Shown here in pieces: positions 20,169 through 28,209 of a DNA stretch of 64,000 nt. The stretch is from contig NZ_CP162129.1 of assembly GCF_040834005.1 (NCBI RefSeq), positions 2,318,001 through 2,382,000 of the forward strand, read 5' to 3'. Under the pieces are notes generated by a model. It had not been told where the DNA came from and did not search any database. It worked only from the letters and a program-made list of their open reading frames with translations. Origin of the DNA: Paenibacillus sp. PL2-23. GTDB lineage: Bacteria; Bacillota; Bacilli; Paenibacillales; Paenibacillaceae. The translations under genes and the position numbers were made by a program. Position 1 is the stretch's first letter. Each line of letters begins with the position of its first letter.

Positions 20169-20218
20169 AATGCGGATTCCGACAACGGACACGTGATTCG
20201 TTAGGGATTCGCATTTTT
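20169..20218 (+). promoter_or_regulatory. Terminator-like hairpin in the leader of the nucleoside operon
   Basis: AATGCGGATTCC (20169-20180) pairs with GGGATTCGCATT (20204-20215), 12 bp with wobbles and a 23-base loop, then TTTTTG. It lies 35 bases before the lipoprotein start, so it could act as an attenuator. A possible promoter (TTGCGT, 16 bases, TAGAAT) lies upstream. I cannot match the leader to a purine or other known riboswitch. Confidence 0.5.
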
Positions 20219-20253
20219 GCTGCATAGAATTGAAAAAAGAAGGAGAAATCATC

Positions 20254-21285
20254 ATGAAAAAACATTTAGCGTTTGTTTTGACACTCATGCTTGCGATCAG
20301 CGTCATCGCCGCTTGCGGCGGCGGCAATACCAACGAAGGAGCCGCGAATGGCGGCGGGGACGAAGCGGACAAAAAAAGAATAGCGCTTGTTCTGCCTGAG
20401 CAAATCGGCGTCAACCCTTTCTTCGCTCTAATGGATGAAGGCTTCAAGCGCGCAGGCGAAGAGTTTGGCGCGGAAGTGAAAACAATCGAATCGACAGACC
20501 CGGCCGGCTTCGAGCAGAACCTTCGCTCCACGGTGGCTGAGAATTACGATCTGATTATTACGGCTACATTCCAAGCAGAGGACGCGCTGAATAAGGTTGC
20601 GCCGGAAAATCCGGACAAGTCCTTTGCAATTATCGACACAGTGGTGGATCAGCCAAACGTTCGCAGCGTTGTATTCCGCGAGCATGAAGCGGCGTTCCTG
20701 CTCGGGGCGGCTGCAGGCCTCTCCACAAAAACCAATAAGGTAGGTGCGGTTGTCGCCATCGACGCTCCGCTGCTGAGCAAATATACAAAAGGCTTTGAGC
20801 AAGGCTTGAAGCACACCAACGCTGATGCTGAGTTTTTCGTGAACTACGTCGGCAGCTTTACGGATTCCGCAAAAGGCAAGGAGCTTGCCGTATTGCAGCA
20901 TTCCAAAGGCGCAGACTTCATCGCGGGTATGGCAGCGGTAGGCGATCTCGGGGTATTCGAAGCGGCGAAGGAGTTTGGCTTCTACGCTTCCGGCCAGGAC
21001 GTGGACCGCACGGAGCTGGACCCTGAGCATATCGTCTTGTCGCAGCTGAAGGGCACGGATGCTGTAGCATACGAAACGGTTAAAGCATTCATGAGTGGTA
21101 CATTCGAATTCGGAGCCGCAGACTACGGCTTGAAGGAAGACGGTGTCGGCCTGACGTTTGTTACGAGAGAGAGCAAGTCTCCTCTCAGTCCGTTCGTCGG
21201 TCAGGAAACGGTAGACAAGGTGAAGGCAATCGCCGAAGACATCAAGTCCGGCAAGATTGAAGTTATCAACCCGCTAGCTCAATAG
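20254..21285 (+). CDS. BMP-family nucleoside-binding lipoprotein
   Basis: A 343-residue lipoprotein of the basic membrane protein (PnrA-like) family. The signal peptide ends in lipobox VIAAC, followed by a Gly/Asn-rich linker. The binding domain shows the family pattern: IALVLPEQIGVNPF, VAENYDLIITATFQAED, FREHEAAFLLGAAAGL. Known members (PnrA, BmpD and NupN/NupA-type proteins) bind nucleosides for the ATPase and permeases encoded next. Start at ATG 20254 behind AAGGAG. A hairpin follows the stop, the usual means of raising binding-protein levels. Confidence 0.93.
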   Translation: MKKHLAFVLTLMLAISVIAACGGGNTNEGAANGGGDEADKKRIALVLPEQIGVNPFFALMDEGFKRAGEEFGAEVKTIESTDPAGFEQNLRSTVAENYDLIITATFQAEDALNKVAPENPDKSFAIIDTVVDQPNVRSVVFREHEAAFLLGAAAGLSTKTNKVGAVVAIDAPLLSKYTKGFEQGLKHTNADAEFFVNYVGSFTDSAKGKELAVLQHSKGADFIAGMAAVGDLGVFEAAKEFGFYASGQDVDRTELDPEHIVLSQLKGTDAVAYETVKAFMSGTFEFGAADYGLKEDGVGLTFVTRESKSPLSPFVGQETVDKVKAIAEDIKSGKIEVINPLAQ

Positions 21286-21293
21286 TTCATGAT

Positions 21294-21316
21294 ACCGGCT
21301 GCGATTAGCAGCCGGT
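21294..21316 (+). terminator. Intercistronic hairpin after the BMP lipoprotein gene
   Basis: Perfect 9-bp stem ACCGGCTGC/GCAGCCGGT with loop GATTA and no long T run; probably a partial terminator or mRNA stabiliser. Confidence 0.65.
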
Positions 21317-21340
21317 TTGCTTGTTGAAAGGAGCGACTGT

Positions 21341-22840
21341 ATGCTGCTGCAAATGGATGGCATTACGAAAAGCTACGGGAGCGTGACCGCGAACCGGAAC
21401 GTTTCCTTTCAGCTTCAAAAGGGCGAAATTCATGCGCTCGTAGGCGAGAACGGCGCCGGCAAAACGACGCTTATGCGGATTCTATACGGAATGGAGCTTC
21501 CGACGTCCGGCGAGATTAAGCTCGGCGGCAAGGCCGTGAGCTTCGACAGTCCGACGGATGCCATTAAGCATGGCATTGGTATGGTGCATCAGCACTTTAT
21601 GCTGTTCCCCTCGTTCACTATAGCTGAGAATATTGTAATCGGTCGCGAGCCCTCCCGCGCAATCGGCTTCAACCGCAAGGCTGCGGCCGAGGAAACGCTT
21701 CGTCTGGGCAAGCAATACGGCATGCCCGTCGATCCTTGGAAGCGAGTTGGAGAATGCTCGCTAGGTGTTCAGCAGCGGGTCGAGATATTGAAGGTGCTCT
21801 ATCAAGGCGCGGAAATTATTATCTTGGACGAGCCTACAGGTGTATTGACGCCGCTTGAGGTCAAAGAGCTGCTCGTCGCGATCAAGGAGCTTGCGCGGCA
21901 AGGGAAAAGCTTCATTCTCATCAGCCACAAGCTTGGTGAAATTATGGAGGTAGCCGATCGGATTACGGTGCTGCGCGATGGCCAAGTAACGGGTACGGTG
22001 CATGCATCCGATACGGATGAAGAGCAGCTGTCACGTATGATGGTGGGGCGTGAGCTTGCTTCGCTCCGCCGTTCAGCGGCTGCAACGGGAGACATGGTGC
22101 TGGAGGCGAACGGGCTGATTCTGCGAGGCGGGAAGACGAAGCCGCTCCTGGATAATGTCAGCCTTTCTGTGAGAGCGGGGGAAATTGTTGGTATAGCCGG
22201 CATTTCGGGCAACGGCCAATCGGAGCTTCTGCAAGTGCTGGGCGGCTTGCTGCAGCCGGATGCTGGCCAGATCAGGCTGTGCGGCCAGGATGTGACGGGT
22301 GCGTCGGTAGGAAGGATCCGGACCGCCGGGCTCGCGCATATACCGGAGGATCGTTATATGTGGGGCGTATCCAAGGAGGCGGACGTCACAGAGAACGGCA
22401 TCATGGGCCATGCCAGCAAGCTGTCGAAGCGCGGGATTCTACGGAGAGGCCAAGCGCGTTCCATGGTTGCCGGCTGGGTGGAGCGGTTCGGCATCAAGAC
22501 GGGATCGCTTCAGACGAAAGCTCAGCATCTGTCCGGCGGCAATCTGCAGAAGCTGATCGTGGCCCGCGAGCTGGCGCAGCAGTCGCCGTTCCTGATCGCC
22601 GCTGAGCCGACGCGAGGCGTCGATGTTGGCGCGATGGAGATCATACATAGCGAGCTGCTGAGCAAACGGGAGCAGCAAGGCGCTATTCTGCTAGTCTCCT
22701 CTGAGCTGACGGAGGTGCTCAAGCTGTCTGACCGCATCCTGGTTATGTTCGAGGGCCGAATTGTAGGAGAGCTAAGGGCTGAAGAGGCTACGGAAGAGAA
22801 GATAAGTCTGCTTATGGCGGGAGGTAAGGCAGTTGGATAA
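21341..22840 (+). CDS. Double-domain ABC ATPase of the nucleoside importer
   Basis: A 499-residue ATP-binding protein with two fused nucleotide-binding domains, as in RbsA, NupO and other nucleoside/sugar importers. Domain 1 has Walker A GENGAGKTT, signature LGVQQR and Walker B IIILDEPTG. Domain 2 has a degenerate Walker A (GISGNGQSE), signature LSGGNLQK and a changed Walker B (IAAEPTRGVD), usual for the second half of this group. Start at ATG 21341 behind AAAGGAG. It overlaps the next gene by 8 bases, so translation is coupled. Confidence 0.95.
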   Translation: MLLQMDGITKSYGSVTANRNVSFQLQKGEIHALVGENGAGKTTLMRILYGMELPTSGEIKLGGKAVSFDSPTDAIKHGIGMVHQHFMLFPSFTIAENIVIGREPSRAIGFNRKAAAEETLRLGKQYGMPVDPWKRVGECSLGVQQRVEILKVLYQGAEIIILDEPTGVLTPLEVKELLVAIKELARQGKSFILISHKLGEIMEVADRITVLRDGQVTGTVHASDTDEEQLSRMMVGRELASLRRSAAATGDMVLEANGLILRGGKTKPLLDNVSLSVRAGEIVGIAGISGNGQSELLQVLGGLLQPDAGQIRLCGQDVTGASVGRIRTAGLAHIPEDRYMWGVSKEADVTENGIMGHASKLSKRGILRRGQARSMVAGWVERFGIKTGSLQTKAQHLSGGNLQKLIVARELAQQSPFLIAAEPTRGVDVGAMEIIHSELLSKREQQGAILLVSSELTEVLKLSDRILVMFEGRIVGELRAEEATEEKISLLMAGGKAVG

Positions 22841-23900
22841 GCTGGTGAATGGGTTCAAGCCGCTGCTGCAGCCGCTCCTTGCGCTGATCGCTGGACTTGC
22901 GGTGGGAGCGATCGCGATTGTTATCGTGGGAGGCTCTGTTACGGAGACATACGCGGAAATGTGGAAGGGCGCATTCGGCAATTTTTATTTTGTCACCAAT
23001 ACGCTCGCCCGGGCTACACCCATTATCTTAATCGGCCTAGGTGTGGCGCTTGCGTTCCGGGCCGGCTTCTTCAATATGGGCTCGGAAGGCCAAATGGTGC
23101 TTGGCGCGTTAAGCGCAGCCGTAACCGCTATTTATTTGCCGGGTCCAGGCTGGCTGAAGCTCATTGGAGCGATTATGGCAGGTATGCTTGCCGGGGGCAT
23201 ATGGTCGGCCTTCGCAGGCTGGCTGGATGCCAGGTTCCGGATGAATCTCCTAATTACGACGCTGCTGCTCAATTATATCGCAACGTATTTCGCGGGATAT
23301 GTCGTCACTTACCCGCTCAAGGATACAACAGGCTCTGCGGCAATGGCCCAGACCGTCATGCTGGACAAGGCGGCCTGGCTGCCGAAGCTGTTCCAAGGAT
23401 ACAGTCTGCATGCAGGCTTCGTGCTGGCGCTGCTCGGAACGATCCTCTTGTACCTATTCATGAAGCATACCGTCAAGGGCTACGAAATTCGTATGCTTGG
23501 CGGCAATCCGCTGTTCGCAAGCTACGGCGGCGTGCAGCGCGGCCAATTAATGTTCCTCAGCATGTTCGTCAGCGGCGGACTTGCGGGACTAGCGGGCTCC
23601 GTAGAGGTGCTCGGCACACAATATCGTTACCTGGACGGCGCGCTGACCTCTCCGGGCTATGCGTGGTCTGGCATCATGGCGACTCTGCTTGCCGGCTCGC
23701 ATCCCATCGGCACGGCGATCGCTGCCCTATTGATCGCTGCGCTCCAGACTGGCGGAATGGGCATGGAGCGCAATACCGAGGTTCCGCTGGAGGTTTCCAG
23801 TATTATTCAGGCCGTGCTTATATTGTTCGTGTCGGCCAAGCTGACTTATTCATTCATTAAACGGAAGAAGGCGGGGGCGGGGAATGGACCAGCTGTTTGA
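22833..23900 (+). CDS. Nucleoside ABC permease 1
   Basis: A 355-residue membrane protein of the BPD_transp_2 family (YufP/NupP type), with about nine to ten hydrophobic segments and the conserved FRAGFFNMGSEGQMVLGA and NLLITTLLLNYIATYFAGY stretches. It forms half of the channel of the nucleoside importer. It starts at TTG 22833, seven bases after GGGAGG and inside the end of the ATPase gene, and its own end overlaps the next permease by 17 bases. Confidence 0.93.
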   Translation: MDKLVNGFKPLLQPLLALIAGLAVGAIAIVIVGGSVTETYAEMWKGAFGNFYFVTNTLARATPIILIGLGVALAFRAGFFNMGSEGQMVLGALSAAVTAIYLPGPGWLKLIGAIMAGMLAGGIWSAFAGWLDARFRMNLLITTLLLNYIATYFAGYVVTYPLKDTTGSAAMAQTVMLDKAAWLPKLFQGYSLHAGFVLALLGTILLYLFMKHTVKGYEIRMLGGNPLFASYGGVQRGQLMFLSMFVSGGLAGLAGSVEVLGTQYRYLDGALTSPGYAWSGIMATLLAGSHPIGTAIAALLIAALQTGGMGMERNTEVPLEVSSIIQAVLILFVSAKLTYSFIKRKKAGAGNGPAV

Positions 23901-24807
23901 CGTTTCGTTGTTCGCTTCGGCGCTGCGCATGTTAACGCCGATTCTGCTCGCCGCTCTTGGCGGCGCGATTTGTGCCCGAGTCGGCCTGTTCAACGTTGGC
24001 CTGGAAGGGTTGATGCTGATTGGTGCGTTCTCGGCAATCGTAGGCAATTATTTGACAGGCAGCATTGCTCTGTCCTTGCTGTTCGCGATTGGCTGCACGC
24101 TCGTCTTCTCCATGTTGTTCGCCTACATGAGTATACAGCTTCAAGCGAACGTCATCGTTGTCGGCATCGCGCTGAACTTCCTTGCGCTGGGGCTGACCAC
24201 ATTCTCCCTGAGGGCAATCTTCGATGTGAAGGGCGCTTATTACGATAAAAACATGGTGGGCTTGCCTAAGCTGCATATCCCCATTGTGGAGGACATTCCT
24301 TGGCTTGGCTTCGTATTGTCCGGGCATTCCGTGCTTGTCTATGCTTCGGTGCTTATCGTTGCAGCGCTTCATTATTATTTGTTCCGGACGGTGTCAGGCT
24401 TCCGCCTGCTCGCTGCCGGAGAGAATCCCACCGCTGCTCGCAGTCTGGGCATCAAGGTGACGCGCATACAGTATGGCGCCGTATTGCTATGCGGCGCGTT
24501 ATGTGGACTCGCCGGCGCTCAGCTGTCACTGGGCAATGTGACGATGTTCACGGAAGGCATGACGGCGGGGCGAGGCTTTATCGCGCTTGTCGCCACCATG
24601 CTGGGACAATCAACACCGCTTGGCGTGGCCGGGGCAAGCTTGTTGTTCGGATTCATGGAATCGCTGAGCATCCGGCTGCAAGGCTTTGCGCTGCCGACCC
24701 ATTTCACCATGATGGTTCCATATGTGGTGACCATTCTGGCTATGCTGTTTTTTAAGGATAAAGGATATATGCAGGAAGCACGCAAATCGAGCGGAAGCTC
24801 GCGTTAA
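23884..24807 (+). CDS. Nucleoside ABC permease 2
   Basis: A 307-residue second permease (YufQ/NupQ type). Its opening ALGGAICARVGLFNVGLEGLMLIGAFSA matches the family signature, and AGENPTAARSLGIKV is the cytoplasmic loop typical of this group. It pairs with the permease encoded just upstream; the two frames overlap by 17 bases. Start ATG 23884 is behind GGCGGGGGCGGGG-rich coding sequence, with weak but coupled initiation. Confidence 0.93.
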   Translation: MDQLFDVSLFASALRMLTPILLAALGGAICARVGLFNVGLEGLMLIGAFSAIVGNYLTGSIALSLLFAIGCTLVFSMLFAYMSIQLQANVIVVGIALNFLALGLTTFSLRAIFDVKGAYYDKNMVGLPKLHIPIVEDIPWLGFVLSGHSVLVYASVLIVAALHYYLFRTVSGFRLLAAGENPTAARSLGIKVTRIQYGAVLLCGALCGLAGAQLSLGNVTMFTEGMTAGRGFIALVATMLGQSTPLGVAGASLLFGFMESLSIRLQGFALPTHFTMMVPYVVTILAMLFFKDKGYMQEARKSSGSSR

Positions 24808-24826
24808 TGGAGGAGTGATTGGGAAG

Positions 24827-25498
24827 ATGCATAACAAAGCGGAAAGACTGAAGAAAGCGGCTCCTAAGCTGCCTGAGGTGCCAGCGGAGATCGCTCATCG
24901 CGTACCGCCGGGACAGACCGTGACGGAGCGGTTCCCGATTCTGCATGAGGGAGATGTGCCGGAGTATAACCTATCGAGCTGGACGCTGAAAGTATTCGGC
25001 GAAGTGGAGCAGGAGCGGTCGTTTTCGTTCGAGGAGCTTAAGGGGCTGCCGCAGACGACTATTCTGCGCGACATTCACTGCGTAACGCGTTGGACGAAGC
25101 TGGACACGGAATGGGAGGGGGTCAAATTCGCCGACCTGCTGCCGCTTCTGGGTGCCAAGCCGGATGCCCGCTACGTAATGATTCATGCTGACGAGGAATA
25201 CGAAACCAATCTTCCGCTGGAGGATCTGCTTCGGGAGGACGTCATTCTGGCGCATTCATTCCAAGGAGAGCCGCTTACGGACAAGCACGGCTGGCCGCTG
25301 CGTCTGATCGTTCCTCATCTCTACTTCTGGAAAAGCGCCAAGTGGATTCGCGGCATTGAATTTATGAAGGAGGATCGGCCGGGGTTCTGGGAACGTAACG
25401 GCTTCCACAATTATGCCGATCCCTTCAAGGAGGAGCGCTTTTCCAGCGAGGAGTTTATTATGCCAGAGGATGAATGGCTGAAGAAGGAGTTCGATTAA
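24827..25498 (+). CDS. SUOX-fold molybdopterin-dependent oxidoreductase (YuiH-like)
   Basis: About 223 residues of the sulfite-oxidase molybdopterin fold (COG2041 type, close in plan to Bacillus YuiH). Cys85 in RDIHCVTRWTKLD is the expected molybdenum ligand; GVKFADLLPLLGAKPDARYVM and HGWPLRLIVPHLYFWKSAKW complete the cofactor pocket. It has no heme domain, Tat signal or membrane segment, so it is cytoplasmic and its electron partner is unknown. It lies 19 bases after the permease and one base before the phosphorylase, inside a nucleoside operon, which is unexpected. The start may be GTG 24815 or ATG 24827. Confidence 0.88.
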   Translation: MHNKAERLKKAAPKLPEVPAEIAHRVPPGQTVTERFPILHEGDVPEYNLSSWTLKVFGEVEQERSFSFEELKGLPQTTILRDIHCVTRWTKLDTEWEGVKFADLLPLLGAKPDARYVMIHADEEYETNLPLEDLLREDVILAHSFQGEPLTDKHGWPLRLIVPHLYFWKSAKWIRGIEFMKEDRPGFWERNGFHNYADPFKEERFSSEEFIMPEDEWLKKEFD

Positions 25499-25499
25499 T

Positions 25500-26225
25500 A
25501 TGTATCTTCCTATTCTGGAGGTTCACTCGGAGCAATTGCCGGCGTTCGCGATCGTCTGCGGCGATCCCCGTCGAGCAGAGCTAATCGCGAAGAAGCTGGA
25601 TGGCGCGAAGGAGCTGGCTTACGCCAGAGAATACCGGACTTTCGTCGGCGAATACAAAGGCGTGAAGCTTGCCGTGGTCAGCCATGGAGTCGGCTCCCCG
25701 GGAGCGGCTGTCTGCTTCGAGGAGCTGATCAAGGGCGGCGTGAAGACGCTGATTCGCGTAGGCACCGCCGGCTCCTATTCTGCCGACCATCCTGCGGGCA
25801 GCCTCATTGTAAGCACGGCGGCGGTTCGGGCTGATGGATTGACGAAGCAGCTTGTGCCGGAGGGATTCCCGGCGGTTGCTGATAGCGAAATCGTGAATGC
25901 ATTGTATGAGTCGGCGCGGGCGTCCGAAGGCATCGTGAAGAAGGGCATTACCGTTACGCTTGATGTCTTCTTCTCTGGTGTGGTCGAGGTGCCGCATAAG
26001 CTATACAAGGGGGCGGGCGCGCTGGCTGTCGAGATGGAGATTGCTGCGCTCTACGTTGTGGCCGCGCTCCGCGGCGCGAGGGCAGGGGCGATCGTTGCGC
26101 TTGACGGATACGCAGATTCTGATCTGGCGGCGGAATATGATCCCCATACCAATGTGGTGGCGGATGCCGTCGAGCGCGAGATTCAAGCCGCGCTTGAAGC
26201 GATCGCGAAGCTGGCGGTGGAATGA
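25500..26225 (+). CDS. Nucleoside phosphorylase (PNP/uridine phosphorylase family 1)
   Basis: A 241-residue cytoplasmic enzyme that splits nucleosides with phosphate into base and pentose 1-phosphate. Family marks: FAIVCGDPRRAELIA (phosphate-binding Gly-Asp-Pro), VVSHGVGSPGAAVCFEEL, LIRVGTAGSY and the ribose-binding ALAVEMEIAALYVVAAL with Glu in VEME. The base-site residues cannot be assigned by eye, so uridine versus purine preference is open. It begins one base after the upstream stop (AAGGAG ten bases before ATG) and ends the operon; with the importer upstream it makes a salvage route for external nucleosides. Confidence 0.92.
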   Translation: MYLPILEVHSEQLPAFAIVCGDPRRAELIAKKLDGAKELAYAREYRTFVGEYKGVKLAVVSHGVGSPGAAVCFEELIKGGVKTLIRVGTAGSYSADHPAGSLIVSTAAVRADGLTKQLVPEGFPAVADSEIVNALYESARASEGIVKKGITVTLDVFFSGVVEVPHKLYKGAGALAVEMEIAALYVVAALRGARAGAIVALDGYADSDLAAEYDPHTNVVADAVEREIQAALEAIAKLAVE

Positions 26226-26284
26226 ATCGCGCATTATTGGGATTGATGCAGCGTCTGGTCAGAGTCTTTTCTGTGGGGATGAAA

Positions 26285-26318
26285 AAGCCCCCTTCACCAG
26301 TTTTCGGTGCGGGGGCTT
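26285..26318. terminator. Bidirectional terminator between convergent operons
   Basis: Stem AAGCCCCC/GGGGGCTT, extended inside by CACC/GGTG, with A-rich (AAAAA) flank on the left that serves as T run for the minus-strand transporter gene. Confidence 0.8.
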
Positions 26319-26362
26319 GGTTAAAGATCGTTATTTCGATTGTTCTTGTATGACGAGCGCTG

Positions 26363-27886
26363 TTACTTAGTCGAAGCGGCAGGCAAATCTCTGATAACTG
26401 AAGGGCTTGCTGCCGACGGTTGGGTTAACGCTCTGTCGACGGAGGACAACACGTATTCGTCTCCGTGGGCATTTTTGGGTTCCTCGAGCAGCAGCGCGCA
26501 GCTCAGGAAGCTTAGAACGGCTCCTCCGGCCAGCACGAAGAAAAATTGCTGCGGCGTCACGAAGGTCAGGATGGTCAAGTAAGTAAGCGCCCCGACGTTG
26601 CCGTAAGCTCCGGCCATACCCGCAATTTGTCCCGTAACGCGTTTTTTGATCATCGGTATGATCGCAAATGTCGAGCCTTCAGCTCCCTGTACGAACATGG
26701 AGGTTAAGATCGTAAGGGCGACTGCAGCGACGAGCGGGAAGCTCTCCGTCATGAGTCCCATGCTCAGGAAGCCCAGAACGATGCCGCCCATATAGACCAA
26801 CATGACCTGTTTGCGGCTTTTCAGGCGATCCGACAAGTATCCTCCCAGCGGCCTGGCGAACAGATTGACGAATGCGAATGTCGATGCGATCAGGCCCGCT
26901 GCTGTCGGCGATAACGAGAACGTTGTTTGGAAGAACATCGGAAGCATGGAGACAACCGCCAGCTCCGCTCCGAAGTTTGCGAAGTAAGTCGTGTTGAGGG
27001 CAGCTACATTTTTGAACTTATAACGATCGTCTTCCGGCACGCCTTTCTTCAGGATCGGTACGTTGACTTGCAGAATGCGAATCACTTGATAGACAAGCAC
27101 CAGACCCAGAACAATATACACGATCGTTGAGAAAGAAGCAGACAAGAGGTCAAATTTGTCGATTCGCCATGTGAGCAGCGCCAATACGCTAACTAGCGGT
27201 ATCGTCCATAGGATCAGCTGCACCAGATCGCCCCAGCTGCTGACTTCCAGCGCGGACGATTTCTTTGGTTTGAAATAAGCCTTGTTCTCCGGCGTATCTT
27301 TGACAAGCGCGTAGTAGATAAAGCCGTATATCAAACAGATCAGTCCGGTCGTTGCGATCGCATATCTCCAGCCGTTATCTCCACCGATCAGCGTCAGAGC
27401 CACCCATGGCAATGTCATGGCCGCAAACGCGGAGCCGAAGTTGCCCCAGCCTGCATAGAAGCCTTCAGCGAATCCGATCGATTTTGGCGGGAACCACTCG
27501 GATACCATGCGGATCCCGATAACGAATCCTGCGCCGATCGAGCTTAGCAGCAAGCGGGAGATCGCAAGCTGCGCCCATCCGTCACCAAAAGCGAATACGA
27601 AGGTCGGTATGGACATGGTGACTAATAAAATACTGAACACTTTCCTTGGTCCAAATCGGTCAAGCAAGCTGCCGATAATAATGCGCGCCGGCACCGTAAG
27701 CGCTACGTTCAGCAATCCCAGAACGGCGATATGCTCCTTGGTCAACCAGCCCATGTCGCTTATCATCGTTGTTGCCAGCGGAGCCATGTTGAACCAGGTC
27801 ACGAAGGTAATGAAGAAGGCAATCATGGTTAGGTGCAGCACTTTAATGCTTTCGTTTTTCACTTTGAACAAATCTACAACCTTCAT
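26363..27886 (-). CDS. NarK/NasA-type nitrate/nitrite transporter (MFS)
   Basis: A 507-residue major-facilitator protein with twelve predicted membrane segments. Two nitrate-porter signatures are present: YAGWGNFGSAFAAM in helix 5 and GAYGNVGALTYLTILTF in helix 11. The arginines expected to bind nitrate are in TVPARIIIGSLLDRFG (helix 2) and within the second half (FARPLGGYLSDRL). It would import nitrate or exchange it for nitrite. Start at ATG 27886 behind AGGAGGGATT; the frame is open upstream for about fifty more codons but this is the leader hairpin region. No nitrate reductase gene is in the window. Control appears double: see the leader and the GlnR/TnrA box. Confidence 0.93.
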   Translation of the reverse strand: MKVVDLFKVKNESIKVLHLTMIAFFITFVTWFNMAPLATTMISDMGWLTKEHIAVLGLLNVALTVPARIIIGSLLDRFGPRKVFSILLVTMSIPTFVFAFGDGWAQLAISRLLLSSIGAGFVIGIRMVSEWFPPKSIGFAEGFYAGWGNFGSAFAAMTLPWVALTLIGGDNGWRYAIATTGLICLIYGFIYYALVKDTPENKAYFKPKKSSALEVSSWGDLVQLILWTIPLVSVLALLTWRIDKFDLLSASFSTIVYIVLGLVLVYQVIRILQVNVPILKKGVPEDDRYKFKNVAALNTTYFANFGAELAVVSMLPMFFQTTFSLSPTAAGLIASTFAFVNLFARPLGGYLSDRLKSRKQVMLVYMGGIVLGFLSMGLMTESFPLVAAVALTILTSMFVQGAEGSTFAIIPMIKKRVTGQIAGMAGAYGNVGALTYLTILTFVTPQQFFFVLAGGAVLSFLSCALLLEEPKNAHGDEYVLSSVDRALTQPSAASPSVIRDLPAASTK

Positions 27887-27913
27887 AGACAATCCCTCCT
27901 GAACATTTTTTTG

Positions 27914-28026
27914 CGCGAAAAGGCCCTGTACAAGCAAGAGAAGCGCAACATCGCCAAAATGCGTTGCCTCATCTTGCTTACACAGGGCCACATTGCCCTC
28001 AGAGACCAGAACATCGTTGTGCCGGT
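27914..28026 (-). promoter_or_regulatory. ANTAR-type dual-hexaloop antiterminator RNA with overlapping terminator
   Basis: Read on the minus strand. Hairpin P1 (28026-28005) has 8-base arms ACCGGCAC/GTTCTGGT (one mismatch, one wobble) around hexaloop AACGAT. After the 5-base linker CTCTG, hairpin P2 (27999-27984) has arms AGGGC/GCCCT around hexaloop AATGTG. Both loops have A at position 1 and G at position 4, as known ANTAR targets do. The 3' arm of P2 is part of the 5' arm (GGCCCTGT...) of a long hairpin (27989-27922) followed by TTTT, so P2 and this terminator-like hairpin exclude each other. This is the layout of ANTAR-controlled antitermination, as in NasR-regulated nitrate genes. Confidence 0.75.
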
Positions 28027-28046
28027 TTCTAATTTCAAACAAATGA

Positions 28047-28063
28047 TGTTAATTTATCTTACA
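28047..28063 (-). promoter_or_regulatory. GlnR/TnrA box
   Basis: TGTTAATTTATCTTACA fits the GlnR/TnrA consensus TGTNA-N7-TNACA exactly on both strands. It lies about 20 bases upstream of the first leader hairpin, so nitrogen status should control initiation while the leader controls elongation. Confidence 0.75.
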
Positions 28064-28209
28064 CTTGATGCTTATGCCCTCCCTATTCTCCAATGAATCA
28101 AGGGCTTTTACTCTATAATAAGTGCTTTTTGCGGGACGTCAAGAGGTTTGTGTTAGGTTTTTGGGATTTAATTAAAGAAAGCGCATTGTTATGTGAGGTT
28201 TTATTACAC

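Noticed and set aside
20100..20253. Purine or preQ1 riboswitch before the nucleoside operon
   Set aside because: The conserved core bases of these aptamers are absent; only a terminator-like hairpin can be supported.
27887..28042. In-frame extension of the nitrate transporter by about fifty codons upstream of 27886
   Set aside because: The open stretch lies in the hairpin leader, and the strong AGGAGGG site fits ATG 27886, where homology to transporters also begins.
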